Program-made: the position numbers and the translations under genes
Shown: positions 17,415 through 26,063 of the stretch, piece by piece
Position numbering within the stretch: the stretch's first letter is position 1
How the letters are laid out: each line of letters opens with the position of its first letter
Notes under the pieces: generated by a model
What the model was told of the DNA's origin: nothing
Database searches by the model: none
What the model saw: only the letters and a program-made list of their open reading frames with translations
DNA from: Ornithinimicrobium cerasi
GTDB taxonomy: Bacteria > Actinomycetota > Actinomycetes > Actinomycetales > Dermatophilaceae
Length of the DNA stretch: 64,000 nucleotides
Assembly: GCF_003702705.1 (NCBI RefSeq)
Contig: NZ_QZMN01000001.1
Location: 248,001-312,000 of the forward strand
Reading direction: 5' to 3'

Positions 17415-17466
17415 GACTGGACGGTATGCCGCGGCCGTCCCCCTCGCCCGCGGGAGCGACCCGCCC

Positions 17467-17472
17467 TACCGT
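17467..17472 (+). promoter_or_regulatory. -10 element TACCGT, leaderless
   Basis: TACCGT ends 7 nt before ATG 17480, back to back with the DUF72 promoter on the other strand. Confidence 0.4.
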
Positions 17473-17479
17473 GGGCCGC

Positions 17480-18256
17480 ATGGGCACCACGAGCACGGAC
17501 GTCGCGCGTCCCGACGGGTCCGCCGCGCACCCCGAGGCCTCGCCGGTCGGGGACCGTCCCGGCGTCGAGGCTCTCGCGCGGGGGGTCGGCGCACTTCTCG
17601 CCGCCGCGTTCGGGCTGACGGCCCGCCTGCGCCACACCCGGGCGCTGCACGCCGTGGGGGTCTGCGGGAGGGGGGTGCTGAGCGTTCGACCGGGGCCGAG
17701 GAGCGGCGTCCGGGTGCTCGACGACGCCGGGCCGCACCCGTGCGCGGTCCGCTGGTCGCGGGCGACCGGCCGGCGGCGGGGCCGGGACGTGGAGGGCCTC
17801 GCGGTCCGGCTCGACGGCGCGGCGGCGGGCGACCTGCTCCTGGCCTCCACGGGCACCGGGGTGCTGGGTCGGCACCTCCTCACCGTCCGGCGGACCGGCC
17901 GGCACGGCACGCTGACCACCCTCCTGCCCCTGCAGACCCGGCGGGGCTCCCTGCTCGTGCGGCTGGACCCGGACGGCGGCGGGGAGAGCCCGCCCACGGC
18001 ATACCGGATGCTCGTCGCCGCCCCCGGGCGGCCCTGGCACGAGCGGGGACGGCTCACGGTGACCTGGTCGGGGGAGGACTGCCCGCGGCGGCACGACCCC
18101 GTCGGCGCCCCACCCGTCGGTGCGTGGACCCACCCGCTGTGGGCCCGGCTCCGCGACCCCTCCTACGAGGCGTCCCAGCAGGTGCGGGCGCGGACCGAGG
18201 AACCCGCCGGCGTGGACCGCTCGACGGGCGGGGTCGGGGCGTCGTCGTTACGGTGA
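17480..18256 (+). CDS. Conserved hypothetical, possibly catalase-fold related
   Basis: A 258-aa soluble protein I cannot assign firmly. The segment RALHAVGVCGRGVLSV followed by RDVEGLAVRLDG and GDLLLAS recalls, in order only, the distal His block and GFALKF-type block of haem catalase-like proteins. The later proximal Tyr block is not evident. There is no signal peptide; a short hydrophobic stretch (GVGALLAAAFGLTA) lies near residue 40. It is followed after 4 nt by a small acidic gene but has its own leaderless promoter. The catalase link is speculative. Confidence 0.6.
   Translation: MGTTSTDVARPDGSAAHPEASPVGDRPGVEALARGVGALLAAAFGLTARLRHTRALHAVGVCGRGVLSVRPGPRSGVRVLDDAGPHPCAVRWSRATGRRRGRDVEGLAVRLDGAAAGDLLLASTGTGVLGRHLLTVRRTGRHGTLTTLLPLQTRRGSLLVRLDPDGGGESPPTAYRMLVAAPGRPWHERGRLTVTWSGEDCPRRHDPVGAPPVGAWTHPLWARLRDPSYEASQQVRARTEEPAGVDRSTGGVGASSLR
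18249..18254 (+). promoter_or_regulatory. -10 element TACGGT, leaderless
   Basis: TACGGT ends 6 nt before ATG 18261. It lies within the last codons of the preceding gene. Confidence 0.4.
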
Positions 18257-18260
18257 GGTC

Positions 18261-18500
18261 ATGAGCGAGATGGACAGCACCCAGGACGCCGCAGAGGTCG
18301 CCGACGCCCGTCAGGAGGCGGCGGAGCACGTCGTCGAGCGGGTCGAGAGCTGGGACGAGGGGGCGGAGCCGGGGACCATCCGCAAGGACCTCGAGGAGGG
18401 TATGGCGCAGGCCCAGGTCGAGGTCGGCGACGCCGAGCTGGACCGGATGGCCGAGGAGATCCACGACGACGGCCGGACCGGGAACCCCGACGTCGGGTGA
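18261..18500 (+). CDS. Small acidic helical protein
   Basis: A 79-aa, strongly acidic protein with no hydrophobic segment. It is mainly helical heptad-like sequence (ARQEAAEHVVERVESW, LEEGMAQAQVEVGDAELDRMAEEI). The family is not recognised. Its stop overlaps the start of the metallophosphoesterase by 4 nt, so the two are coupled, but no function follows from that. Confidence 0.7.
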   Translation: MSEMDSTQDAAEVADARQEAAEHVVERVESWDEGAEPGTIRKDLEEGMAQAQVEVGDAELDRMAEEIHDDGRTGNPDVG

Positions 18501-19048
18501 CCCGTGCGGTGCGCGTCCTGCTCCTGGCAGACACCCACGTCCCGGTGCGGGCCAGGGACCTGCCGGCAGAGCTGTGGGCGGCGGTCGAGGTCGCGGACGT
18601 CGTCGTGCACGCCGGCGACTGGGTCGAGACCGACCTGCTGGACCGGCTCGCGGCGAGGGCGCGCGAGTTGGTCGGGGTGCACGGCAACAACGACGGCGCG
18701 GAGCTGCGGCGGCGGCTGCCCGAGGTGGCCCGGGTCGACCTCGGCGGCCTGCGGTGGGGGGTGGTGCACGAGACCGGCGGCAAGGCGGGTCGCGAGGAAC
18801 GGGCGCGTGCCGCCTACCCCGACCTGGACGTGCTCGTGTTCGGGCACAGCCACATCCCCTGGGACACCGAGCACGACGGGCTGCGCCTGCTCAACCCCGG
18901 CTGGCCGACCGACCGGCGACGCCAGCCGCGCTGCACCTACCTCACCCTCAGCGTCCTCGACGGGGTCCTGGACGACGTGCGGCTGCACCGGCTCCCGCCA
19001 CGGACCGGCGCACCCGCTCGACGCGCCCCGAGGGTCCCCCGGCCCTAG
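18497..19048 (+). CDS. YfcE/MJ0936-type metallophosphoesterase
   Basis: A 183-aa calcineurin-like phosphoesterase. The metal-binding blocks are complete: LLADTHV, HAGDW, GVHGNND, VVHETGG (the His that closes the second site) and VFGHSHIP. The small size matches the YfcE/MJ0936 branch, which hydrolyses phosphodiesters in vitro; the physiological substrate is unknown. GTG 18497 overlaps the preceding small acidic gene. The last ~20 residues are Arg/Pro-rich and probably disordered. Confidence 0.9.
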   Translation: MTRAVRVLLLADTHVPVRARDLPAELWAAVEVADVVVHAGDWVETDLLDRLAARARELVGVHGNNDGAELRRRLPEVARVDLGGLRWGVVHETGGKAGREERARAAYPDLDVLVFGHSHIPWDTEHDGLRLLNPGWPTDRRRQPRCTYLTLSVLDGVLDDVRLHRLPPRTGAPARRAPRVPRP

Positions 19049-19051
19049 GTT
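19046..19051 (+). promoter_or_regulatory. -10 element TAGGTT, leaderless
   Basis: TAGGTT includes the phosphoesterase stop codon and ends 6 nt before ATG 19058. Confidence 0.4.
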
Positions 19052-19057
19052 GGGCCT

Positions 19058-19258
19058 ATGAACCACCACGACGACGGGCAGCAGCACGAGCACGAGGGGG
19101 ACGGCACCACCGTGTCCGAGGGCGGGTCGGGCGCCCTCAACGCCGACACGGCCCTCGGCGGCGCCGACGCCGTGCCGGACACGCCGGACATCAACGACAC
19201 CGGTGAGGGTGACGGGGTCGACACCTCGGAGCAGGGTCAGGGGGACGGACCCCGCTGA
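19058..19258 (+). CDS. Small acidic disordered protein
   Basis: A 66-aa protein rich in Asp, Gly, Glu and Thr, with a His-rich start (MNHHDDGQQHEHE). No secondary structure or hydrophobic core is expected. I do not recognise it. The leaderless promoter and GC-rich third positions argue that it is a real gene. The His cluster could bind metal, but that is only a guess. Confidence 0.6.
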   Translation: MNHHDDGQQHEHEGDGTTVSEGGSGALNADTALGGADAVPDTPDINDTGEGDGVDTSEQGQGDGPR

Positions 19259-19291
19259 CCCGCCGGGGAGGCAGCCGGCCCGGCGGGCCGG

Positions 19292-20533
19292 TCACCCGTC
19301 CTCGCCCCGGAACGTCACCACGTGGCGCAGCGCCGCCCGCAGGTCCTTGACCGTCGACTGCCAGCCGCGCAGCTCACCGGTGGCCACCCGCGCCTCCTCG
19401 ACGTCACCGGCAGCCCGGGCCTCGTCGACCGACTCGCGCCAGCTGATCGTCTGCTCCTCGGCGATGCGGATGAGCCGCAGGATCAGCGCCCGGTCACGGT
19501 GGCACACGTCGGCGACGAGCGCGGGCTCCAGCGGTCCGGTGCCCTCGGCGTCGAGCTGCAGGAGCGTCAGGAGCTCCTCGGGCAGGTCGTCCTCGTCCTC
19601 GTCGCCGTACTCCTCGTCCTGCGCAGGAGCGTCCGCGACCTCGACCGGGTCGTCGGTGCTGGTGATCATGTCGATCCACCGGCGCCCCTTGACCCGCAGG
19701 GCCAGGGCGTCGTCGAGCTCGTCGATCTCCTTGCCCATGAGCTCGACGATCCCGACCAGGTGGCGGGGGACGAACGGCAGCGAGGGGATCGCGACGCTGG
19801 CCACCACCTGCCGTCCGACGAGGTGGAACTTCGCGAACACCGACTGACGGTTGAGGATGCCCACCTCGCGCTGGGCGGCGTCGAGGTCGGCCACGTCCTG
19901 CACGACGATCGCGAAGACGCTGACGACCGGTTGCGAGTCCGCGGTGCGCACGTAGACGAGCGTCGTGCCGTAGATGATCGGGATGTCACCGTCCGCGTCC
20001 TTGCGCGGTGGGTGCCCCATCGCGGCGTGCAGGGTCTGCTCGACGGCTGCGCGGAGCTCGGCCGGCGTCACGACCCTGATGGCGCGGTCCAGGTCGACGA
20101 CGGGCGGCTCGGCGTCCACCTGGTCCGGACCCTGGGGTGCGGAGATCGTCAGCGTGCCCGCGTCGAGGAAGGCGGGGTGCGGGGCGCCGACCACCTCGCG
20201 CAGCGTGTCGGTGAGGATCGAGGCCAGCAGGTGGGCATGGCTGCGCGGCAGCTCGATCCGGTATGCCGTCCCGTCCGGGTCCTCCTGCCACCCCATGTCC
20301 AGCAGGTGCCTCTGACGGTCGTCGTGCTGCCAGGCCTGGCCCTGCGGCGCGCGCAGCTCGCCGCGCAGGACGTCGTCCGAGGGCTCGACCTCCAGGACCG
20401 GGAACGACCCGGGGTCGGCGCCGTAGGCGGTGATCCGCAACGGCTCGGCGGACTCGCCGAGGTGGCCGGCCAGCCGCGTCAGGAAGCCGGCCCAGCCGAC
20501 CTCCGTCGCGCGGTCCAGGTCGAACTCGTCCAC
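19292..20533 (-). CDS. YbjN/type III chaperone-like (TY-Chap) protein
   Basis: A 413-aa soluble protein with two chaperone-like domains. The N-terminal part (about 1-145) ends in IELPRSHAHLLASILTDTL. The middle part (about 170-290) contains IYGTTLVYVRTADSQPVVSVFA and LVGRQVVASVAIPSLPF, typical of YbjN/T3SS-chaperone-like folds in actinobacteria. An acidic linker (EEYGDEDEDDLPEE) leads to a helical C-terminus. The function is unknown. GTG 20533 is preceded after 7 nt by a minus-strand TAGAGT, so it is probably leaderless. Confidence 0.82.
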   Translation of the reverse strand: MDEFDLDRATEVGWAGFLTRLAGHLGESAEPLRITAYGADPGSFPVLEVEPSDDVLRGELRAPQGQAWQHDDRQRHLLDMGWQEDPDGTAYRIELPRSHAHLLASILTDTLREVVGAPHPAFLDAGTLTISAPQGPDQVDAEPPVVDLDRAIRVVTPAELRAAVEQTLHAAMGHPPRKDADGDIPIIYGTTLVYVRTADSQPVVSVFAIVVQDVADLDAAQREVGILNRQSVFAKFHLVGRQVVASVAIPSLPFVPRHLVGIVELMGKEIDELDDALALRVKGRRWIDMITSTDDPVEVADAPAQDEEYGDEDEDDLPEELLTLLQLDAEGTGPLEPALVADVCHRDRALILRLIRIAEEQTISWRESVDEARAAGDVEEARVATGELRGWQSTVKDLRAALRHVVTFRGEDG

Positions 20534-20615
20534 GGCATCGACTCTAGCCCCCGGCCCCGGCTCCTCCCCCCGGTGACGGGGCGCGCGTCGTGCCGCGTCG
20601 TCGGTCGCTGAGCGG

Positions 20616-21644
20616 TTACCCGAGCCCCTGCGCGACGTCCTGGCCGTCCGCGGTGTGCGGGTCGTCGTCGATGGCCTCGGCGGTGGCGGTGGGCTCGGGG
20701 TCGACGACCGGGCGCGGGTCGAGGTGGATCCCGGCGATCATGCACCGCACGGAGCCGCCGGCCAGCTCGATGGTGGGGATGTCCACCGCGACGATCTCGC
20801 AGGAGCGCTCGATCGCCTCCACCTGCTCCGGGCGCAGGCTGCGGCGGGCGCGTCCGGACATGGCCATGACGTAGCGCTTGCGCCCCTGCGCCGTGCGACC
20901 GCACAGCTCGACGGCGTTGCCCGCGAACTCCCGGACCTGCTCCTCGGTGAGGTCGACGACCTCGCGGCCGTTGACCGACAGGCGTTCGCGCACCTGCTCC
21001 CGACGGTCCGCGTCGCGGATCATCCCCAGCGCGACGAGAGCGACGTCGGTGCCGATGCAGGCGATGACGTTGGTGTGGTAGACGGGCACCCCGTCGGAGT
21101 CGACGGCCTCGAACGCCATCGGCTCGTAGCTGAAGTCGGCGCAGAAGCGCTCCAGCACGTGGGTGTCGGCCCGGTGGCTGACCGCGGCGTAGGCGACCCG
21201 GGACACGTGGTCCAGCACCATCGCCCCGGTGCCCTCCAGGAAGATCCCGTCCGGCTCCAGGCCGGAGTAGTCGATGATCGTCTGCACGCGGTAGCTGGAC
21301 TTGAGCATCTCCAGCACGTCGGCGCGGCGCTCGTGGCGGCGGTTCGAGGCATACATCGGGTAGACGGCCACGTAGCCGCCCGCGTGCGTGGACAGCCAGT
21401 TGTTGGGGAACACGCTGTCCGGGCGGGTGTGGTCCTCGTCGGGGAAGACGTGGACGGTGACGCCGGCCGCGAGCAGCGCGTCCGCGACGGCGTCCATCTC
21501 TGCCAGGGCCTGGGCCGACGTGGCCTCGTCGGACTGGCCGTCGGGGAGGTCCCGCTGGAACGCGTTGTCGGCGGCGGTCGCAGGGTTGGGGACGAACTTC
21601 TCGGCGCGGACGAGGATGACCGCGGACGGGGCCTGTGCACTCAC
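20616..21644 (-). CDS. ctlX: CtlX-like citrulline/arginine hydrolase
   Basis: A 342-aa pentein-fold protein of the amidinotransferase/arginine deiminase superfamily, most like CtlX (citrulline utilisation hydrolase). Active-site blocks are PDSVFPNNW (acidic), EGTGAMVLDH, VYHTNVIACIG (His) and LAGGSVRCMIA (nucleophile Cys). The last ~35 residues are acidic and probably flexible. GTG 21644 sits 6 nt after a minus-strand TAGATT, a leaderless arrangement. CtlX versus another guanidino hydrolase cannot be decided from sequence alone. Confidence 0.85.
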   Translation of the reverse strand: MSAQAPSAVILVRAEKFVPNPATAADNAFQRDLPDGQSDEATSAQALAEMDAVADALLAAGVTVHVFPDEDHTRPDSVFPNNWLSTHAGGYVAVYPMYASNRRHERRADVLEMLKSSYRVQTIIDYSGLEPDGIFLEGTGAMVLDHVSRVAYAAVSHRADTHVLERFCADFSYEPMAFEAVDSDGVPVYHTNVIACIGTDVALVALGMIRDADRREQVRERLSVNGREVVDLTEEQVREFAGNAVELCGRTAQGRKRYVMAMSGRARRSLRPEQVEAIERSCEIVAVDIPTIELAGGSVRCMIAGIHLDPRPVVDPEPTATAEAIDDDPHTADGQDVAQGLG

Positions 21645-21700
21645 GGACGGAATCTAGAGCATGCCCGGAGACTTCACCGCATCCTCGGGCGACGACCCAG

Positions 21701-21732
21701 GGGCGGGGCACCGGGTGTGCGGTGCCCCGCCC
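21701..21732. terminator. Strong hairpin between ctlX-like and SDR genes
   Basis: GGGCGGGGCACC (21701-21712) pairs perfectly with GGTGCCCCGCCC (21721-21732) around an 8-nt loop. It lies 43 nt past the stop of the minus-strand SDR and ahead of the ctlX-like promoter, so it should end the SDR transcript. Confidence 0.7.
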
Positions 21733-21774
21733 GTCTGGTGCCCGTGGCGTAGCCGGAGGTGTCGGGCAGGTGGG

Positions 21775-22479
21775 CTAGCGCAGCGAGAACGCCTCCGCGG
21801 GCACGACGCGCTCGCGCGCCCTGACCGCCGCGACCACGCGGCGCGCGACCTCGTCGGGGTCGAGGCCCTGCGGCAGCCGCGGCGCCGTCCCCGAGAGCGG
21901 GCGCGAGGCCAGCCCCGTCTCGGTGTGCGGGGGCCGCACGTCGATGACGTCCACCCCCGACCGGCGCAGCTCCACGGCGAGGGCGGTGTCGAGGGCGGCC
22001 AGCGCGGCCTTGCTGGCGGAGTAGGACGCCATGCCCGCGGTGGGCCGCTCCGCCACCAGACCGGAGATCTGGGCGATGAAGCCGTGGGACCGCCCGAGCG
22101 CCGGGATGACGCGTCGGAGGAGGAACAGCGGCCCCACGACGTTGGTGAGGAACAGCTGCTCGAGCACCGTGTCGTCGGTGTCGACCAGCGACCCGAAGGC
22201 GACGACGCCGGCGGCGTTGACCAGGCCGTCCAGGCGTCCGTCGTGATCCCGGTCGACGACGGCCACCAGCTCGTCGCCGAGCCTGGCGTCGGAGACGTCA
22301 CCGGTGAGGACCGAGCCACCGGCCCCCAGCGCGGTGAGCCGGTCCCGGTCGCGGCCGACCACCGTCACGACGGCACCGGCCCCGGACAGCTCCCTGACCA
22401 CCCGTGACCCCAGGGCACCCGTCGCCCCGAGAACGGCGACGTGGGCGCCGGCCAGGTCGCGCTCCGGACGTCCGGTCAT
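21775..22479 (-). CDS. Short-chain dehydrogenase/reductase
   Basis: A 234-aa classical SDR. The cofactor motif is VAVLGATGALG, the NAG block is LVNAAGVV, the catalytic Ser is in AQISGLVAE, and the Tyr/Lys pair is in YSASKAAL. VVGRDRDRL after the second strand favours NADPH. The substrate is unknown. AGGAG lies 7 nt before ATG 22479. The gene is divergent from the 2H phosphoesterase, with only 23 nt between starts. Confidence 0.9.
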   Translation of the reverse strand: MTGRPERDLAGAHVAVLGATGALGSRVVRELSGAGAVVTVVGRDRDRLTALGAGGSVLTGDVSDARLGDELVAVVDRDHDGRLDGLVNAAGVVAFGSLVDTDDTVLEQLFLTNVVGPLFLLRRVIPALGRSHGFIAQISGLVAERPTAGMASYSASKAALAALDTALAVELRRSGVDVIDVRPPHTETGLASRPLSGTAPRLPQGLDPDEVARRVVAAVRARERVVPAEAFSLR

Positions 22480-22490
22480 GGGCAGGCTCC

Positions 22491-22496
22491 TACGGT
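22491..22496 (+). promoter_or_regulatory. -10 element TACGGT, leaderless
   Basis: TACGGT ends 6 nt before ATG 22503. It overlaps the region that carries the divergent SDR's ribosome site. Confidence 0.45.
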
Positions 22497-22502
22497 GGGG
22501 GG

Positions 22503-23066
22503 ATGAACGAGACGCCGCAGGGACCCGGTGCCCGCCAGCACGCCCTGGAGCTCGTCCTGGCGCCCGCGGACGACACCGCGGTGCGGACGCTGTGGGACGT
22601 CCTGGAACGGGCGGGGGTCCGCTCCTCGGCCCGCCACCGCGGCCCCACCCACCGGCCGCACGTGACCGTCCTGTCGGGCCCGCGCCCGAGCGAAGTGGTG
22701 GTCGAGCTCGCGGCCGAGCTGTGGCACGACCTGCTCCCGACGCAGCTCTCGGCAGCGGGACTGGTCCTGCTGGGCGGGACGAGACCGGCGCTGGCCGAGC
22801 TCCTCGTCGCCGACCCGGCCACCGTCGCGGCCCGCGGACAGGTGCAGATGCTCTGGTCGGGCGCGGACGCCCGCCCGTGGGTCCCGCACCTCACCCTCGC
22901 CCCGCGGCTCCGCCCGGAGGAGCTGACCTCCGCGCTCGCCGCGCTGCAGGACGGGGCGGCCCGCCCTCCGGCGCGCGACGGCATACCCGTGCGGGTCGCG
23001 AGCGGTCTGCGGTGGTGGGACCCGGACGAGGGTGTCGTGCACGAGCTGTCCCCTCAGCCGTCGTAG
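22503..23066 (+). CDS. 2H phosphoesterase (2'-5' RNA ligase-like)
   Basis: A 187-aa protein with the two His-x-Thr motifs of 2H phosphoesterases: RPHVTVL near residue 57 and VPHLTLA near residue 130. The spacing fits one bilobed active site. Such enzymes open or form 2',5' or cyclic phosphodiesters on RNA or small nucleotides. The substrate is unknown. Its 3' end overlaps the end of the FHA gene on the other strand by 13 nt. Confidence 0.82.
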   Translation: MNETPQGPGARQHALELVLAPADDTAVRTLWDVLERAGVRSSARHRGPTHRPHVTVLSGPRPSEVVVELAAELWHDLLPTQLSAAGLVLLGGTRPALAELLVADPATVAARGQVQMLWSGADARPWVPHLTLAPRLRPEELTSALAALQDGAARPPARDGIPVRVASGLRWWDPDEGVVHELSPQPS

Positions 23067-23935
23067 CGCGGCCGCGGCGGCTGAGGGCGCTGGCGGGCGA
23101 ACTCGCCGCCCTCACGACCGCCGTAGGGCCGGCCGTGGTCGGCGTACTCGTCCCGGACGTAGGTGAAGGCCCGCCCACCTGCTCGCACCACGGCGCCCGT
23201 CCGGAGCAGCACCGGTGCGCTCACCTCCGCGCCGCCGACGGTGGTGACGACGCCGGCCACAGGCACGGCCTCGTACTCGTCCGTCGCGGGGTTGCGGCGG
23301 ATCTCGACGTGGCCGGGGGAGAGGTCCGACAGGCGCAGGTCGTCCTCGGCGGAGGACCCGATGCGGGTGGTGCCGCGGCGCAGGGGCAGGACCTGCCGCT
23401 CGCCACCCTCCTCTGGGGGGACCAGGTAATAGACGAGGCGCGGCGTCCCCCCGCCCAGCGGGTCGTGGGTGGTGGTGACACGGCGCCGGCGCGGTGGCGT
23501 GAGCGTCGGGGCGACGGGCAGGGGGGTGAGGGGGGGCACCAGGCGGGTCAGGGCCGGGCCGCCGGAGTCCCCGCGGGAGCGCAGCATCCGCAGCGCAGCA
23601 CGGCGGTCGTGGACGTGGATGTGGGGCGACCGGAGCACCGCGCGCTCCCCGAAGGACTGCTTGACCCGGCCCAACGAGACCACCGGCCGGTCGTCGGCGG
23701 CCACGACCAGCGTGACGTCGTCGTCGGCGAGCAGCCGCGCGAGGTCGCGGACGGGGTCGGCGACCGCCCGCGCGGGAGCGCCGAGCGGCACGTCCCCCAG
23801 CCCGGTCAACGACAGGGTCAGGGTGCGGCCGCTGCCGGTGAGGCGGCCGGAGAGACGACGACCGAGGTCGTCGTCCGCCTGGCCGGTGTCCACGCTGAGG
23901 GTCAGGTCGGCCTCGAGACGGAGCGCGCGGGCCAC
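23054..23935 (-). CDS. FHA-domain protein with novel N-terminal domain
   Basis: A 293-aa soluble protein. Residues 1-125 form a strand-rich domain I cannot name (LTLSVDTGQ, LTLSLTGLGDVPLG, HIHVHDRRAALRM). A proline-rich linker follows. Residues about 165-265 form an FHA domain with TTRIGSSAEDDLRLSDLSPGH; the GSS turn, Asp-Leu and Ser-x-x-His match the phosphothreonine pocket. The C-terminus is Arg/Gly/Pro-rich. It starts 5 nt after the small 86-aa gene and probably shares its SOS-like promoter. No kinase is adjacent. Confidence 0.8.
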   Translation of the reverse strand: MARALRLEADLTLSVDTGQADDDLGRRLSGRLTGSGRTLTLSLTGLGDVPLGAPARAVADPVRDLARLLADDDVTLVVAADDRPVVSLGRVKQSFGERAVLRSPHIHVHDRRAALRMLRSRGDSGGPALTRLVPPLTPLPVAPTLTPPRRRRVTTTHDPLGGGTPRLVYYLVPPEEGGERQVLPLRRGTTRIGSSAEDDLRLSDLSPGHVEIRRNPATDEYEAVPVAGVVTTVGGAEVSAPVLLRTGAVVRAGGRAFTYVRDEYADHGRPYGGREGGEFARQRPQPPRPRYDG

Positions 23936-23940
23936 GGTGC

Positions 23941-24201
23941 TCAGCCGCCGGCGCCGGGGGAGTGGGTGTCGTCCTCGGTGGTGATGCGCAGCGTGCCGTC
24001 GAGCTTCCAGGTCGCGCGGGGGGCGTCGGCGCCGGTGTCGCGGGGGACCTCGACCTTCATGTCCACGAACGTGTAGTTGATCGCTGCGCCCTGGCCGGTG
24101 AGGTAGTTCCACATCTCCTTGCCGAGGTCGGTCCAGGAGACCGCCTCCCCGGAGGAGCCGGTGACGGTGCCGTCGGTGCTGGGGCTGGGGTTGATCGTCA
24201 T
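23941..24201 (-). CDS. Small conserved beta-rich protein of unknown function
   Basis: An 86-aa protein with no signal peptide. The core is WTDLGKEMWNYLTGQGA, then INYTFVDMKVEVPRDTG and ATWKLDGTLRIT, suggesting a helix followed by a beta sheet. I do not recognise the family, but the even core pattern looks conserved. ATG 24201 is preceded by GGAAGG with 7-nt spacing. An upstream in-frame TTG at 24240 would place the direct repeat inside the gene. It is coupled to the FHA gene. Confidence 0.72.
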   Translation of the reverse strand: MTINPSPSTDGTVTGSSGEAVSWTDLGKEMWNYLTGQGAAINYTFVDMKVEVPRDTGADAPRATWKLDGTLRITTEDDTHSPGAGG

Positions 24202-24224
24202 GGTCGTGCCTTCCAGGAGTGCTG

Positions 24225-24247
24225 AAGAACGTTTGTTCAACGTTTGT
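24225..24247. promoter_or_regulatory. LexA-like half-sites plus 11-bp direct repeat
   Basis: GAAC-GTTT-GTTC (24227-24238) matches the core of the actinobacterial SOS box but lacks the outer TC/GA. It overlaps two copies of AACGTTTGT (24228-24236 and 24239-24247), exactly one helical turn apart. This is an unusually AT-rich patch 24 nt ahead of ATG 24201, so it is a likely operator of the small-protein/FHA unit. Confidence 0.4.
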
Positions 24248-24281
24248 CCAGTGTTGCACCCCGGCGGCCGGACGGCAACCC

Positions 24282-26063
24282 CTAGCGACGATCCGGTGGG
24301 TGGACGGCCAGGGCGCGCGGCTGCCCGTCCACCGCGAGGACCAGGACGTCACCCTCGGGCGCCCCTTCCACCGCGGCGGCGAGCTGGTCGACGGTGGCCG
24401 CACCGGCGGGGCCGGCGTCGGACCGCCACACCTGCACGAACGCCCCCGCCCGGGCGGCCAGCTCGGCGCGACCGGCGGCGTCGAGCTCACCGACGACCAC
24501 CACGGTGCGTCGCACCGGCTGCGGCGCGGCCCCCGTCCCCGTCCCGGGCTCGACCGCCGCCAGGTCCTGCCGGTCGGACCGGAAGACCGTCCAGTGGTAG
24601 GCCGACAGCAGCGAGGTGGTGACGAGGATGCCGAGGGCGAAGCGGATCCTGCGCATCGTCTCGGTGTCCAGGCTGCCGGCCAGCGCGTCCTCGAGCACGA
24701 GGTAGGCCAGGGTGATGAGCGCGACGACGGCGGCCAAGAAGGCCACCCCGAAGAGGACCAGCAGGTAGGTCCGCCTCGTCACCGAGCGCAGCTCGGGGGC
24801 GGGGTCGGAGCGGCGGGCCCCCTGGGCGAGCCGCCAGTGCCACAGCCACACCGGGATCCCCACCGCCAGGAGCACCAGGGCCGCGAGCAGGGCGTTGAGG
24901 GCGCTGGCGCCGACGACGAGGTCACCCCGGGCGGCGATGGCCTCGACGAGGGTGACGAGGATCATGACCAGCCCGGAGGAGGCTGCGAGCAGTCCCACGG
25001 CGGCCATGACGTACTCGTAGACCCGCCGGACCTCGGTGCGGCCACCCGGTACCCGTCGCCCGGCGTCGAGCACGGCCTGGTGGTACCACCACACCAGCAG
25101 CCCGACGACGACGATGCCGAGCTCGCCGGGCGCGTCGGCGAAGTGCTCCGCGGCGGTCGCCGCCCGGGGCTCCCCGACCAACCAGACGAGCACGTCATAC
25201 CCGAGGACGCTCAGCGCGCTGATCGCGGCGAGGAGCCCCCCACCGACCCCCACGAGCAGCACGAGGGTGAGCCAGCCCGTGCCACGCGGTCCGCGCGAGG
25301 CGTCGTACAGCCAGTAGACCGCCCACACCGCTGCGCCGACCGCGGCCAGGGCAGCTGCGCGTAGCAGGGGGTCGGCACCGCCGCCCACGATCGGGTCGCC
25401 CGCCAGGCCGGTGAGCTCCTCCGTCGTCGCGGCCACGAGGTCGGCCAGCCCCAGCGCCGCGGTGACCAGGCCCACCAGCGCACCCAGGAGCACGAGCGGG
25501 CGCAGCTGCTCCGCCGGGGTCCCCCGCCCGGCCCACCAGCGTTGCCCGGCCCAGACGAGGGTCCACACCACGGCCAGCGCCACGCCGCTGGAGCGGAAGG
25601 TCCGCGCGCCCACGAGCATGGTCAGGGTCTGGTACCAGCCGACCATGGCGGTGAGGAGCGAGACGAGACCGACGATGGTGAGGTATGCCGTCCAGCCCCC
25701 GGAGCGGAGCTCGCGCGGGTCCGCAGCCGCTCGCCTCGCGGTCCACCACGCGAGCAGCCCCCACAGCGGCAGCGCGACGAGGGCGAGCGCCAGCTGCAGG
25801 GCGAGCGTGGCGTCGTCGGAGACGAGGGTGCGACCGGTGTCGAGGAGGCGGGCCAGCAGCCCGGTCACGCCGGAGGCGGCCGCCAGGAGCAGCCCGACGA
25901 GGAGGAGGTACTGGAAGAAACGGCGCACCGACTGCCCGCCGCCGACGGGCGCAGACGTCGGGCCCGCCCCGCTGCCGCGGCGCCGGACCGCGACGACGAC
26001 GAGGACGACCAGACCGACGATGACGGCGAGCGTGAGCAGGCTGCTCACCAGCGGGAGGATCAC
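24282..26063 (-). CDS. DUF5671-type multi-helix membrane protein
   Basis: A 593-aa inner-membrane protein with about 13-15 hydrophobic helices in residues 5-505. They are arranged as repeated blocks that begin VRRFFQYLLLVGLLLAAASG, VRRVYEYVMAAVGLLAASSG and a third, similar block, as in DUF5671 proteins. The last ~85 residues are soluble and alpha/beta-like (TVVVVGELDAAGRAEL, FVQVWRSDAG, DVLVLAVDGQPRAL). The function is unknown. GTG 26063 overlaps the stop of the upstream anchored protein (GTGA). Confidence 0.82.
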   Translation of the reverse strand: MILPLVSSLLTLAVIVGLVVLVVVAVRRRGSGAGPTSAPVGGGQSVRRFFQYLLLVGLLLAAASGVTGLLARLLDTGRTLVSDDATLALQLALALVALPLWGLLAWWTARRAAADPRELRSGGWTAYLTIVGLVSLLTAMVGWYQTLTMLVGARTFRSSGVALAVVWTLVWAGQRWWAGRGTPAEQLRPLVLLGALVGLVTAALGLADLVAATTEELTGLAGDPIVGGGADPLLRAAALAAVGAAVWAVYWLYDASRGPRGTGWLTLVLLVGVGGGLLAAISALSVLGYDVLVWLVGEPRAATAAEHFADAPGELGIVVVGLLVWWYHQAVLDAGRRVPGGRTEVRRVYEYVMAAVGLLAASSGLVMILVTLVEAIAARGDLVVGASALNALLAALVLLAVGIPVWLWHWRLAQGARRSDPAPELRSVTRRTYLLVLFGVAFLAAVVALITLAYLVLEDALAGSLDTETMRRIRFALGILVTTSLLSAYHWTVFRSDRQDLAAVEPGTGTGAAPQPVRRTVVVVGELDAAGRAELAARAGAFVQVWRSDAGPAGAATVDQLAAAVEGAPEGDVLVLAVDGQPRALAVHPPDRR

